DNA of 64,000 nucleotides from Pedobacter chinensis. Its GTDB lineage: Bacteria > Bacteroidota > Bacteroidia > Sphingobacteriales > Sphingobacteriaceae. A program made the position numbers and the translations under genes. The first letter of the stretch is position 1, and the number at the start of each line of letters is the position of its first letter. The notes beneath the pieces were generated by a model that was not told the DNA's origin, did no database searches, and saw nothing but the letters and a program-made list of their open reading frames with translations. Positions 17,328 through 25,611 of the stretch are shown here, piece after piece. Location of the stretch: contig NZ_QPKV01000007.1 in assembly GCF_003339865.1 (NCBI RefSeq), positions 1 to 64,000 on the forward strand. The letters are read 5' to 3'.

Positions 17328-17615
17328 ATGAAAAAATTAAGAGCAAATATGGACAGATATTTTGACAAGCTGGACGAACGCTGGCGGGAGTTACCCCTAC
17401 GAAAACAGCATCAATATACGCTGTACTTCTTTGTAGGTTACCTGCTGCTTACCATGGCAGTGATTGGCAAAGTAATGTACGATACCTCAAAATCCGGTAA
17501 CGATATAATTATTGAGCATATCGAAAACCCTGTCCTCAAAAAAAGTGAAAGCCCTGCAAGATTACAGGACACATTATCAACAATTCTAAAAAATAAGATT
17601 TATGAAAGAAAATGA
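17328..17615 (+). CDS. traL: TraL (DUF3989), small membrane protein
   Basis: The ATG at 17328 is chosen because it follows an AAAAGG box and avoids a 50-base overlap with the preceding gene; another in-frame start lies at 17262. The 95-residue product has a cytoplasmic helix (RANMDRYFDKLDERWRELPL), the block RKQHQYTLYFF and one transmembrane helix (about 36-52). This is DUF3989/TraL. Its end overlaps traM by 14 bases. Confidence 0.85.
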   Translation: MKKLRANMDRYFDKLDERWRELPLRKQHQYTLYFFVGYLLLTMAVIGKVMYDTSKSGNDIIIEHIENPVLKKSESPARLQDTLSTILKNKIYERK

Positions 17616-18948
17616 GAACAAAAAATCGGTTGTTCGGGTAACGGAGGGGAACCCGACAGCAACCACTGATGTGTTGCAAGACGGCACACAGAATAATAAG
17701 GAGAAGCTCAAAAAGCCCTTAATCTTCGGTTTAATGGCGATTGTCTTCGTGGGTTGTATGTACCTCATATTTAAACCGTCCGAAGATAAAAAAGCGATTG
17801 AAAACATTGGGCTGAACGATGCAGTACCAGAAGCTACCGGAGCCGGAATGCCTGCCGACAAAGGCAAGGCGTATGAGCAGGAAATGCTGGAAAGCAAAGA
17901 ACAGGAAAAGCGGAATGCTTTAACTACGCTTTCTGACTATTGGAATACCGAAGACAGAGAAGAGCCGATTGATGAACAACTTCCTGAAGAAGATCAAAGC
18001 AACAGCTATGGAGGTGGCAGAAGCTCGGGAAGAAACGGCAATCCTGCATTGAGCAGTTACCGCAATGCACAAAGCACATTAGGTTCATTTTATCAGGATA
18101 ACAACTCGGAAACAATGGAACTTCGTAGGCAATTGGACGAAATGAAAGAAAAGCTGGCTGAAAAAGATGTGCCACCTGTTGCCACCGTAGATGACCAACT
18201 TAAACTAATGGAGAAATCCTATGAAATGGCAGCAAAGTATCTACCGAAAAATACGACTACTGAAAATGCAACACCTGCTAATGGTGCTGTTCCGGGTGCT
18301 GTTAGTGCTGCGGGTACTAACCAAAAAGAGCATTTTGTATCGTTTACGCCTGCAAGAAAGAATACCGTATCAGCCCTGTACCGTGAGCCTACGGACAGTG
18401 CTTTTTTAGCCGATTGGAGCCAAACAAAGAACCGTGGTTTTTATACCGCCGGTTCTGTGGAGCAGGTGATACAGCCTAAAAATAGTATAAAAGCCTGCAT
18501 ACACGATGCTCAAACAGTAGTTGGCGAAACGGGTGTGCGTTTACGATTGTTAGAGCCTGCCCAAACGCCACAACGAGCCATTCCAAAAGGAACGATTGTA
18601 ACGGCAAATGCCAAATTTCAGGGAGGTCGATTACAGCTAAAAATTACCTCCATAGAACTGGAGGGAAACATCATTCCGGTTGATATTACTATTTACGATT
18701 TGGACGGACAGCAAGGTTTGTACGTTCCGTATTCGCCCGAAATGAACGCTCTTACTGAAATGGCGGGCAATATGAGCCAGACTTCGGGAACAAGCATAAT
18801 GCTCACGCAGAATGCCGGACAACAGGTTGCTGCTGATTTAAGCCGTGGCGTGGTGCAGGGTATTTCGGGCTATTTCGCTAAAAAAGTACGCACACCCAAA
18901 GTTGCCCTAAAAGCAGGGCATCAGGTCTTCCTTGTATCTAAAAAATAA
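17602..18948 (+). CDS. traM: TraM, VirB10-like conjugation protein
   Basis: This 448-residue protein has a short cytoplasmic part, one membrane helix at about 36-56 (PLIFGLMAIVFVGCMYLIF), an extended Glu/Ser/Gly-rich periplasmic linker with a coiled-coil (LRRQLDEMKEKLAEKD), and a C-terminal beta domain from about 290. The latter has GFYTAGSVEQVI, IPKGTIVTANAKFQGGRL and DLDGQQGLYVPYSP. TraM occupies the VirB10 position in the MPF-B core. The frame is complete. Confidence 0.9.
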   Translation: MKENENKKSVVRVTEGNPTATTDVLQDGTQNNKEKLKKPLIFGLMAIVFVGCMYLIFKPSEDKKAIENIGLNDAVPEATGAGMPADKGKAYEQEMLESKEQEKRNALTTLSDYWNTEDREEPIDEQLPEEDQSNSYGGGRSSGRNGNPALSSYRNAQSTLGSFYQDNNSETMELRRQLDEMKEKLAEKDVPPVATVDDQLKLMEKSYEMAAKYLPKNTTTENATPANGAVPGAVSAAGTNQKEHFVSFTPARKNTVSALYREPTDSAFLADWSQTKNRGFYTAGSVEQVIQPKNSIKACIHDAQTVVGETGVRLRLLEPAQTPQRAIPKGTIVTANAKFQGGRLQLKITSIELEGNIIPVDITIYDLDGQQGLYVPYSPEMNALTEMAGNMSQTSGTSIMLTQNAGQQVAADLSRGVVQGISGYFAKKVRTPKVALKAGHQVFLVSKK

Positions 18949-18972
18949 TGTTGAACTCAAATAAATAAAACA

Positions 18973-19866
18973 ATGAAAAATCATTTAAAAACCTTTTGGG
19001 CAATTGCCCTGATACTCGGCTTTGCCGTACAATCTTATGCACAGGATAGCATCAGAACTCCGCTTGCGTTGGGCAAGATAGAACCGTATAAAATGGAAGT
19101 GACCTACAATAAGACATCACACCTGATTTTCCCCACTGCTATACGCTATGTGGATTTGGGTAGCGAATACCTGATTGCAGGGAAAGCGGAAGATGCGGAA
19201 AACGTGTTGCGTGTAAAAGCAACGGTAAGGGATTTTGAACCTGAAACCAATTTTTCAGTCATTACGAATGACGGACGTTTTTACAGTTTCAATGTGTATT
19301 ACAGTTCCTATCCCGAAGCATTGAGCTATGACTTGCTCACAATGCAAAAGGCAGTGGATAAAGCCAACGGTAACGATGTGCTTTTTGAGGAATTGGGCAA
19401 CAATTCGCCATCGCTGGCAGGCTTGTTATTGGAAACCATTTACAAAAAGGACAAACGCATTGTAAAGCATATCGGGGCTAAGAGTTTCGGTATTCAGTTT
19501 ATCCTCAAAGGTATCTACATACACAACGGCAAATACTATTTCCACACGGAATTGAGAAACCGTACCAATGTGCCGTTTCAGATTGATTTTGTGAATTTCA
19601 AAGTGGTGGATAAAAAGGTGGCAAAACGTACCGTAGTTCAGGAACGCCCGATAATACCGCTTAGAACTTACAAACCTTTGGACGAGATTGGCGGAAAACT
19701 AACCGAACAAAACGTTTTTCTGTTAGACCAATTTACCATTGCCGATGATAAGATACTGCTGATTGAGATTTTTGAGAAAAACGGGGGCAGGCATCAAACA
19801 CTTCAGATAGAAAACTGCGATTTAATCAAGGCTCGTTTGATTAACGATATGCACCTGAAATTTTAA
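18973..19866 (+). CDS. traN: TraN (DUF4138), VirB9-like conjugation protein
   Basis: This 297-residue protein has a signal peptide (HLKTFWAIALILGFAVQSYAQ). The mature part starts with PYKMEVTYNKTSHLIFPTAIRYVDLGSEYL, the hallmark of DUF4138, and is beta-rich throughout. It is thought to act as the VirB9-like periplasmic/outer membrane core component alongside TraM. It follows traM by 24 bases. Confidence 0.92.
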   Translation: MKNHLKTFWAIALILGFAVQSYAQDSIRTPLALGKIEPYKMEVTYNKTSHLIFPTAIRYVDLGSEYLIAGKAEDAENVLRVKATVRDFEPETNFSVITNDGRFYSFNVYYSSYPEALSYDLLTMQKAVDKANGNDVLFEELGNNSPSLAGLLLETIYKKDKRIVKHIGAKSFGIQFILKGIYIHNGKYYFHTELRNRTNVPFQIDFVNFKVVDKKVAKRTVVQERPIIPLRTYKPLDEIGGKLTEQNVFLLDQFTIADDKILLIEIFEKNGGRHQTLQIENCDLIKARLINDMHLKF

Positions 19867-19886
19867 TAACCCTTTAAAGCAATTTT

Positions 19887-20447
19887 ATGAAAAAATATAT
19901 CTATACCCTGATGCTCATCTTTATGGCCATCACGGTTACACAGGCACAAAGAATGCTTCCAAAACAGAAAGGACTGGAAGTAAGTGCAGGTGTATTATCT
20001 GATGATAAAATCGGCAATGATTATTATATCAATATCGGTATGACCGTAAACAGCAAGAATGGTAACTATCAGCTTTGGGCATTGGAATACACGCACCAAT
20101 ACCACGATTACAAAGACCTTCGCATACCACAGGAAACTTATACTGCCGAGGGCGGTTACAGTTTCTTCCTCTTGGGCGATGCCCGTAAAAACATTACGCT
20201 GAACTTCGGAATAACAGGCGTAGTCGGTTACGAAAGTATCAATCGTGGCGAAACGATGTTATATGACGGGGCAAAGATTTTGAGCGAGGATAATTTCATC
20301 TACGGAGCAGGCGGTCGCCTCACATTTGAAACACACCTGTCCGACCGATTTGTGTTAGTCCTGCAAGGACGTACAAAGGTTTTGTGGGGTACGGATTTGC
20401 AACGGTTCCGACCATCCGCAGGTGTGGGATTAAGGTTTAATTTTTAA
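19887..20447 (+). CDS. traO: TraO, outer membrane beta-barrel-like protein
   Basis: This 186-residue protein has a signal peptide (MKKYIYTLMLIFMAITVTQAQ) and alternating strands such as NYYINIGMTVNSK, YQLWALEYTHQY, NITLNFGITGVVGY and FVLVLQGRTKVLWG, ending in VGLRFNF. The C-terminal Phe and strand pattern fit a small outer membrane barrel. This is TraO of CTnDOT-like elements. It lies 20 bases after traN. Confidence 0.9.
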   Translation: MKKYIYTLMLIFMAITVTQAQRMLPKQKGLEVSAGVLSDDKIGNDYYINIGMTVNSKNGNYQLWALEYTHQYHDYKDLRIPQETYTAEGGYSFFLLGDARKNITLNFGITGVVGYESINRGETMLYDGAKILSEDNFIYGAGGRLTFETHLSDRFVLVLQGRTKVLWGTDLQRFRPSAGVGLRFNF

Positions 20448-20459
20448 AACGTAAAAACA

Positions 20460-20909
20460 ATGATAGCAATCTTCAATAAATTCAGAATAGGATTACTGCC
20501 GATATATGTAATGCTGGCAATCCTCACAGCTTCGGTTTCTTTGGTATCTTGTAGCAAAGATGATGAACTCGAAATACAGAACAATTTTCCTTTTGAGGTA
20601 AACGTGATGCCAGTTCCAAAAGATGTAGCCAATGGGCAGACGGTAGAAATACGCATTACTATACAGCGTACAGGCAATTACAGCAACACGCAGTATTTTC
20701 TCCGTTACTTTCAGTTTGACGGACAAGGAACCTTGCAATACTACGATGAGCAACCGTATTTACCGAACGATTTATACCCATTGCCCACAGAGCAGTTTCG
20801 CTTGTATTACACTTCAACATCTGCCGTGTCACAATCTTTTGAGGTTTGGATTTCGGACAGCTTTGGAAATGAAAAGCAATTGAGCTTTGAGTTTAACAGT
20901 AGCGATTAA
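20460..20909 (+). CDS. traQ: TraQ (DUF3872), lipoprotein-like conjugation protein
   Basis: This 149-residue protein starts with a hydrophobic leader (LPIYVMLAILTASVSLVSC) whose SVSLVSC ending suggests a lipobox with Cys32. The mature domain is beta-rich (VEIRITIQRTGNY, FLRYFQFDGQGTLQYYD). It matches DUF3872/TraQ. It closes the operon: a hairpin terminator follows at once. A traP primase gene, often placed between traO and traQ, is absent. Confidence 0.88.
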   Translation: MIAIFNKFRIGLLPIYVMLAILTASVSLVSCSKDDELEIQNNFPFEVNVMPVPKDVANGQTVEIRITIQRTGNYSNTQYFLRYFQFDGQGTLQYYDEQPYLPNDLYPLPTEQFRLYYTSTSAVSQSFEVWISDSFGNEKQLSFEFNSSD

Positions 20910-20921
20910 TATTACTTATAT

Positions 20922-20960
20922 AAAAGCAAAACCGACTGTTACAGGTCGGTTTTTTGCTTT
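20922..20960 (+). terminator. Terminator of the tra operon
   Basis: AAAACCGAC and GTCGGTTTTTT form a 9-bp stem with a TGTTACAG-type loop, extended by flanking AAAGC/GCTTT pairs and ending in T-rich sequence. It lies 13 bases after traQ. Confidence 0.8.
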
Positions 20961-21014
20961 CTGACAAAGTGTTCTTCTGTTCAAATTAAATAATTAGGTC
21001 AGCTTTTCTATTGG

Positions 21015-21386
21015 TCAATCTTTTAATTTTATTATGCCTGTTCTATATAAGTCCAATGCTTTTTGTAAAATGCCCTCAATTGTTCCTATGGGTAAGTCTT
21101 TATTAGGATTAACTCTAAAAATTTTCATTCGGGAACGATTACCTTCTTCCAATTCGGGATGACTAAGATATTTTCCTTCAACCATCAAAATATAGGGTTC
21201 TTCAGTCTTTTTATCTATCCACAAATAGCAAAACATTTTTTTCTTATAGCAGAAGCAAGGCATTCCCCATTTCCTGGTTTCATCAATAGCTGTATCCTGA
21301 TTAAGAATAATGTCCCTTAACGCAAGTAAGCAACTCTTGTTGGGTTCTTCTTTATCCAAGTAAAAACTGTGAAGCTTTTCAACCAT
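21015..21386 (-). CDS. DUF1801-type small protein
   Basis: This 123-residue protein has the YdhG/DUF1801 pattern: LLALRDIILN...DETRKWGMPCFCYKKKMFCYLW, then MVEGKYLSHPELEEGNRSRMKIFRV and an ending DLPIGTIEGILQKALDLYRTG. These small domains have unknown ligands. It is the last of three co-directional minus-strand genes behind a WYL-type regulator, 5 bases after the effector-binding protein gene. Confidence 0.75.
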   Translation of the reverse strand: MVEKLHSFYLDKEEPNKSCLLALRDIILNQDTAIDETRKWGMPCFCYKKKMFCYLWIDKKTEEPYILMVEGKYLSHPELEEGNRSRMKIFRVNPNKDLPIGTIEGILQKALDLYRTGIIKLKD

Positions 21387-21391
21387 TTTAT

Positions 21392-21850
21392 TTATTTTAT
21401 TGCAATTAAAATATCTATCTCTGCATCTGCTGGGTTTTGTGCTTTCTCACCAAATACTTCAAAGTCTGCCGTGAACAGTCTATTTAGATCCATTTCCCAA
21501 ATTTCAAACCATTTATTTATGACTAAGTCTTTCATTAAATCTCCTTTGGTTGAGAATTTAACATAGTTTCCACCCTTAATTGATTTACCTACCATTCCGA
21601 CAGGAATAGTGTCTAAATTTTTCACTTTGCAACCCAGTATGGTCGTATAAGGCTTAGTATGGTCACTTTCATAATCCGTATAAATGGAATATATAGTATT
21701 GTCAATTTTGTTCGGAATTGCTTCCAGAACTTTATCATTTATAAATCTACCCCACAAATCCCCAATATCTTTTGCGACCTGATTGTTTTTATTTGTGGTT
21801 CTTACCGAAATACCGATTACTTTAAAAGACTCAATAGTTAATTTTTCCAT
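21392..21850 (-). CDS. GyrI/AraC-type effector-binding domain protein
   Basis: This 152-residue stand-alone domain has the pattern FKVIGISVRTTNKN near the start, IYSIYTDYESDHTKPYTTILGCKV in the middle and FEIWEMDLNRLFTADFEVFGEKA plus AEIDILIAIK at the end. This is the effector-binding (GyrI-like) fold that binds small hydrophobic or cationic compounds. It has no DNA-binding part. It probably works with the neighbouring WYL regulator. Confidence 0.8.
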   Translation of the reverse strand: MEKLTIESFKVIGISVRTTNKNNQVAKDIGDLWGRFINDKVLEAIPNKIDNTIYSIYTDYESDHTKPYTTILGCKVKNLDTIPVGMVGKSIKGGNYVKFSTKGDLMKDLVINKWFEIWEMDLNRLFTADFEVFGEKAQNPADAEIDILIAIK

Positions 21851-21914
21851 TTCTTGAAATATTTTAGTTCAACCACAAAAATAAAATGGGGTTGCGACAA
21901 CCTTATGTCAAGGG

Positions 21915-22625
21915 TCACGAAGAATATTTTTTCTTACAGATTTCAAAATATTCCTGCAAGGTCATTTTATGGGGTTCAAACTGTTCGTTGAGTGTTGTAA
22001 GGTGTTGAATTCTATCAAGTCGAAAGGCTCTGAAATCATTTCGCAACAAGCAAAAAGCAATAAGTATCCAGTTGTCTTGTGTACTGTAAATAGCAAAAGG
22101 CTCAATGGTTCTTTCCGTTGTTTGATTTGTATCCGGTGAATGATATTTAATCTTTACAAGATTGAAATTTGTTAAGGCCAATTGTAAGGTCGATAGAAAA
22201 TTGCTTGTTCGGTTAACGCCTGTATTTTGCCTGCATACAACTCGGTCGGAGAGCAAGTTTGCTTTGTCTTTGGTATTGGTACGTAAAACGGATTTGATCT
22301 TATTGATGGCTTCCGAATAATCTTTTACAAATGAAGCATCTTTGTTTTTATTTATAAGCTTTTGGGCAGTTATTAACGCATTGGCTTCGCTTTCGGTAAA
22401 CATTACGGGCGGAATTCTGTAACCTTCCATCAAGGTATAGCCTTTTCCTTCCTCTGTCAGAATAGGAACTCCCGCTTGTTCCAATGCTTTTATATCTCTA
22501 TAGATAGTTCTGGTGCTAACCGAAAATTTTTCGGCTAATTGATTAGCTGTAATTAGTCGCTTTGTCTGTAATTGGGTTAGAATTGCAGTCAGTCTGGAAA
22601 GTCGTTTTGTATCGTTATCATTCAT
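21915..22625 (-). CDS. YafY-type HTH/WYL transcriptional regulator
   Basis: The start at 22625 (MNDNDTKRLSRL) is preferred; an in-frame extension to 22742 lacks family character. The 236-residue protein has an N-terminal winged HTH (LAEKFSVSTRTIYRDIKALEQAGVPI), the block GKGYTLMEGYRIPPVMFTESEA, and a WYL domain around residues 140-225 (YSTQDNWILIAFCLLRNDFRAFRLDRI). WYL domains sense ligands and often control accessory genes. It likely regulates the two genes downstream. Confidence 0.85.
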   Translation of the reverse strand: MNDNDTKRLSRLTAILTQLQTKRLITANQLAEKFSVSTRTIYRDIKALEQAGVPILTEEGKGYTLMEGYRIPPVMFTESEANALITAQKLINKNKDASFVKDYSEAINKIKSVLRTNTKDKANLLSDRVVCRQNTGVNRTSNFLSTLQLALTNFNLVKIKYHSPDTNQTTERTIEPFAIYSTQDNWILIAFCLLRNDFRAFRLDRIQHLTTLNEQFEPHKMTLQEYFEICKKKYSS

Positions 22626-22760
22626 TGGAACTATTGTTAGTTCTTTTTTGCAGGTTATATGCTTCGTAAACAAGTATTTTCTGTTACTAAATTTCTTGTG
22701 GAAAGCAAACGTCAATTTACCACATAATTCATAATCTTGCACAATGGGTATTAACAGTAG

Positions 22761-23204
22761 TTAATTTTTTAATACCATATGTAAAGTGGGATACGGTTTT
22801 CCCGATGAATCCAATTCCGAACGACTTTTTGTTTCAAACCCACATTTTTTATAAAAACCTACTGCTTGTTCGTTTTGTTCATTCACATCCACTTTTTTTA
22901 CATTCATTTTTTCAATTGAATAATTCAATAATATTTTTCCAATCTGCTTACCTCTATAGTCTGGATGAATGAATAACATTTCCAAATTTTGATCAGCTAC
23001 TCCAAGAAAACCAGTTATTCGACCTTCCTCATTTTTTACACACTTCAATTCAACAGCATCTAGATAAATATTTAAGATAAGTGGTTTAAAATATTGAATA
23101 TCCTCTTCTTTCAAAAAGTGATGTGTTGCTCGAACAGATGCTTCCCAAATATCGACCACTTCCTTATATTCTGTTTTTTTAATATTATCTATTTTGTATT
23201 TCAT
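22761..23204 (-). CDS. GNAT family N-acetyltransferase
   Basis: This 147-residue GNAT enzyme has YKEVVDIWEASVRATHHFLKEEDI near the start and, at about 85-110, NLEMLFIHPDYRGKQIGKILL, whose RGKQIGK loop binds acetyl-CoA. NEQAVGFYKKCGFETKSR follows. The substrate cannot be read from sequence. It ends 19 bases before the longest possible start of the WYL regulator, and both are on the minus strand. Confidence 0.85.
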   Translation of the reverse strand: MKYKIDNIKKTEYKEVVDIWEASVRATHHFLKEEDIQYFKPLILNIYLDAVELKCVKNEEGRITGFLGVADQNLEMLFIHPDYRGKQIGKILLNYSIEKMNVKKVDVNEQNEQAVGFYKKCGFETKSRSELDSSGKPYPTLHMVLKN

Positions 23205-23364
23205 GTTATCTTAATTACTACTAACACGCAAATTTACGAAATAAAGCCTACGGCAAATATAGCTTTATGCCAAATACTGCCTTTCAAAGCCAATCAATAC
23301 CACATTTTCCAAGCCTTTACAAATCCTTGATAAATTCGACTTCCACAGCAAAATTGAGCAAATA

Positions 23365-23676
23365 ATGGAAGTTATCGCAATACAAAAGTCCGTATTGGAC
23401 GGGATGAAAATGGAACTGAAAGCACTTTTGGAATTGACCGAAAATGCCACTCGGAAATATGTACCGATTTTCAACAAAGAAAAGTGGCTGGATAACCAGG
23501 AAGTGTGCCTGATGATGGGTATTACCAAACGGACATTGCAGACCTATAAAGACAAAGGATTGTTGCCTTATTCCAAACTGAACCGCAAGAATTATTACAA
23601 ACTCTCGGATGTACAGGCTTTACTCGGAGTCGGACAACCGTATAATATCAAATACAATGGATTTACTGACGAATGA
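23365..23676 (+). CDS. Excisionase-like helix-turn-helix protein 1
   Basis: This 103-residue protein has an N-terminal helix that may dimerise and a C-terminal winged HTH of the HTH_17/MerR type: WLDNQEVCLMMGITKRTLQTYKDKGLLPYSKL, then NYYKLSDVQALL. Pairs of such genes are routine in Bacteroidota ICEs and resemble the Xis-type factors that help excision. The next, related gene overlaps its end by 20 bases. Confidence 0.8.
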   Translation: MEVIAIQKSVLDGMKMELKALLELTENATRKYVPIFNKEKWLDNQEVCLMMGITKRTLQTYKDKGLLPYSKLNRKNYYKLSDVQALLGVGQPYNIKYNGFTDE

Positions 23677-23962
23677 AGCTGAAGAAGTAATCGAACAACA
23701 GCAAATGATAATGCTGTTGAGAAACCGTATTGAAGAAATATTGAAAAACTATCGTCCTGTAATGAATGGAGAAATCTACTTGTCGGGCGAAGATGTGTGT
23801 AGGCTACTCCATATCAGCAAAAGGACTTTACAGCAATATCGTGATGATAATATCCTGCCATTTATACAAATTGGGGGTAAGATAATCTATAATGAAACAG
23901 ATCTGGTAAGGATACTGGAAGAGAACTATACCGGGAAGAATACGGTCAATGATGGTTTCTGA
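23657..23962 (+). CDS. Excisionase-like helix-turn-helix protein 2
   Basis: The ATG at 23657 (MDLLTNEAEE) is chosen because it sits at the end of the paralogue, and a start at 23609 would add unrelated residues. The product has 101 residues with IYLSGEDVCRLLHISKRTLQQYRDDNILPFIQIGGKIIYNETDLVRIL, an HTH_17-like wing. It overlaps the end of the opposing YoaK-type gene by 17 bases. A role in excision or cargo control is inferred. Confidence 0.78.
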   Translation: MDLLTNEAEEVIEQQQMIMLLRNRIEEILKNYRPVMNGEIYLSGEDVCRLLHISKRTLQQYRDDNILPFIQIGGKIIYNETDLVRILEENYTGKNTVNDGF

Positions 23963-24683
23963 ACTTTCTTTTCAGATAATAGTACCGAAACAATAACCGG
24001 TCATACCATAAAGCGAAAATTAACAATCCTACCGGAAGCAAAAGAGTTCTTAATTCAAGATATGAATAAGTAAAGCCACCTATTATACAACCCAAAAAGA
24101 AACAACAGATGATTGCCAGCTTTAAGAATATACTTTTATTCAACTGTATCCGTTCTGGCCGATCTCTGTAAAAGAACAGCTGTGACAGTTCTATTCCCAG
24201 ATCCGTGAACAAACCCGTTAGGTGGGTAGTTCTTACCACCGATTGGGATACCCTCGTTACCAATGCATTCTGTAATCCCATAGAAAAAAGTAGAGCTGAC
24301 GATAATAGAATTGAAAACCTGGCATATTCATTCGGTAGTAAAAATGCTGAAAAACTCACCGCCAATAATATGATTATTTCAAGGAATATGGGTATAATAT
24401 AAGGTGTTTGTGGTTTGTATTTTGAAACCCACTCCATAAGAAGACTTGAAACAAACGCTCCAAACAGAAAAAACAAAATGTAAAATAAATATGCAAAAGC
24501 CATTCTGTAATTTCTTAAAACAAGTTCCTCAGAAAAAAAAGCAAAATGACCTGTTACATTAGTAGTTAGCGTATGTAATTCTAAAACACCGGTAATGTTT
24601 ACGACACCTGCTACACCGGATAATATTGAGGCTAATTTTAGGTTGTGCGTATAAGTACGACCTTTGCCTTTATGTCTAAACAT
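23946..24683 (-). CDS. YoaK-type membrane protein (DUF1275)
   Basis: This 245-residue protein has about six membrane helices. The family marks are LASILSGVAGVVNITGVLELHTLTTNVTGHFAFF near the N-terminus and MGLQNALVTRVSQSVVRTTHLTGLFTDLGIELSQ in the middle. DUF1275/YoaK proteins are of unknown transport function. It faces the HTH pair tail to tail. Confidence 0.85.
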   Translation of the reverse strand: MFRHKGKGRTYTHNLKLASILSGVAGVVNITGVLELHTLTTNVTGHFAFFSEELVLRNYRMAFAYLFYILFFLFGAFVSSLLMEWVSKYKPQTPYIIPIFLEIIILLAVSFSAFLLPNEYARFSILLSSALLFSMGLQNALVTRVSQSVVRTTHLTGLFTDLGIELSQLFFYRDRPERIQLNKSIFLKLAIICCFFLGCIIGGFTYSYLELRTLLLPVGLLIFALWYDRLLFRYYYLKRKFRNHH

Positions 24684-24835
24684 TTGCTTCCTTTTGTTGT
24701 AAATTTACAAAATTGCTGTTGCCCCTTGTTCATAATTGTATATAATCTGTAACATTCGTACATTTGCTTTATTAAATATAGAAATACTTAAAGTGTTTTT
24801 GCTTTAAGTCCCACATTGAAAACTGGTAATTTTTA

Positions 24836-24960
24836 GACAACGGGACAATAAGGAAGAACGCTCATGCCATAGGCGTGGGCGCTCGCTTATTCGTTGTCGG
24901 GTATACCAGTACCTCAATGTGCGGTAAGTGTAAGTTGCCTGCGCTTTCTTTTTGTGCAGG
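24836..24960 (+). ncRNA. Highly structured leader with two stem-loops
   Basis: A long hairpin spans 24836-24898: outer stem GACAACG/CGTTGTC, middle stem AATAAG/CTTATT, and an inner 10-bp stem CGCTCATGCC/GGCGTGGGCG closed by ATA. A second hairpin CCTGCGC/GTGCAGG lies at 24938-24960. Both precede the ATG at 24992. The structure suits a leader controlling the receiver-like gene, or a self-standing RNA. One frame through it is open, but it reads as an unlikely peptide. Confidence 0.6.
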
Positions 24961-24991
24961 AAACTCCATTAACTCAAAATCTGACAATATT

Positions 24992-25453
24992 ATGGAAACT
25001 GGTACAGCACAACAAAAAATCACTCTCGCATTTATCAACGACAAAAGCCCTATTTTAGATGGTATCTGCCAAGACCTTGTCGCTTCAGGAACTGAAGTCT
25101 TATTTCGTTCGGAAAGCATTGAAGATGGACTATCGCAATTATCAGAATTAAATGAACCTCCCAATGTTAGTATTATTGACCTTGATTTTTACGACAGGAA
25201 TGTGATGGCACAGATTCAAGAATTAAGGACAGAATATCCAACAATAAAGCTTATTGCTCATAGTGATATTGATGCTGAAAAAGTCGTAAAACCTCTTTTT
25301 GAAATTGGTTTTACAGGTTATTTGCTCATTGGTAGCGATGCAGACGATTTCAAGAAAGCCATTGAAGTTGTTATCAATGGCGGAAGATATTTTAGTGTGG
25401 GAGTAGCAAATATTGCACAGGAATATTTTAATAATGATTTTCATAGTGAATAA
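24992..25453 (+). CDS. Receiver-like protein without output domain
   Basis: The ATG at 24992 gives METGTAQQKITLAFINDKSPILDG, the expected first strand of a response-regulator receiver fold; an upstream in-frame start would run through the folded leader. The 153-residue product has VSIIDLDFYD at about 68-77 where the phospho-Asp would lie, then KLIAHSDIDAEKV and GFTGYLLIGSDADDFKKAIEVVINGGRYFS, typical of NarL-type receivers. No HTH follows, so it may act by protein contact. Its partner is not in view. NhaA follows after 158 bases. Confidence 0.7.
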   Translation: METGTAQQKITLAFINDKSPILDGICQDLVASGTEVLFRSESIEDGLSQLSELNEPPNVSIIDLDFYDRNVMAQIQELRTEYPTIKLIAHSDIDAEKVVKPLFEIGFTGYLLIGSDADDFKKAIEVVINGGRYFSVGVANIAQEYFNNDFHSE

Positions 25454-25611
25454 AGTAATTCATTCTACTAACTTATTAATAAGTTTTATTTCAGCCATAT
25501 TCTTCATAATAGGAAAAGATTTATTCTGTAATTTAAGCAGTAATTATCCCTTTTGCTAGCTCATTCGCAACATTATTGGTATATTGCGATATTTAATTTT
25601 TACAGATAAAT

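Noticed and set aside
24875..24991. Longer N-terminus of the receiver-like protein
   Set aside because: The extension is Cys-rich and reads through the long hairpin. The receiver fold begins after the ATG at 24992.
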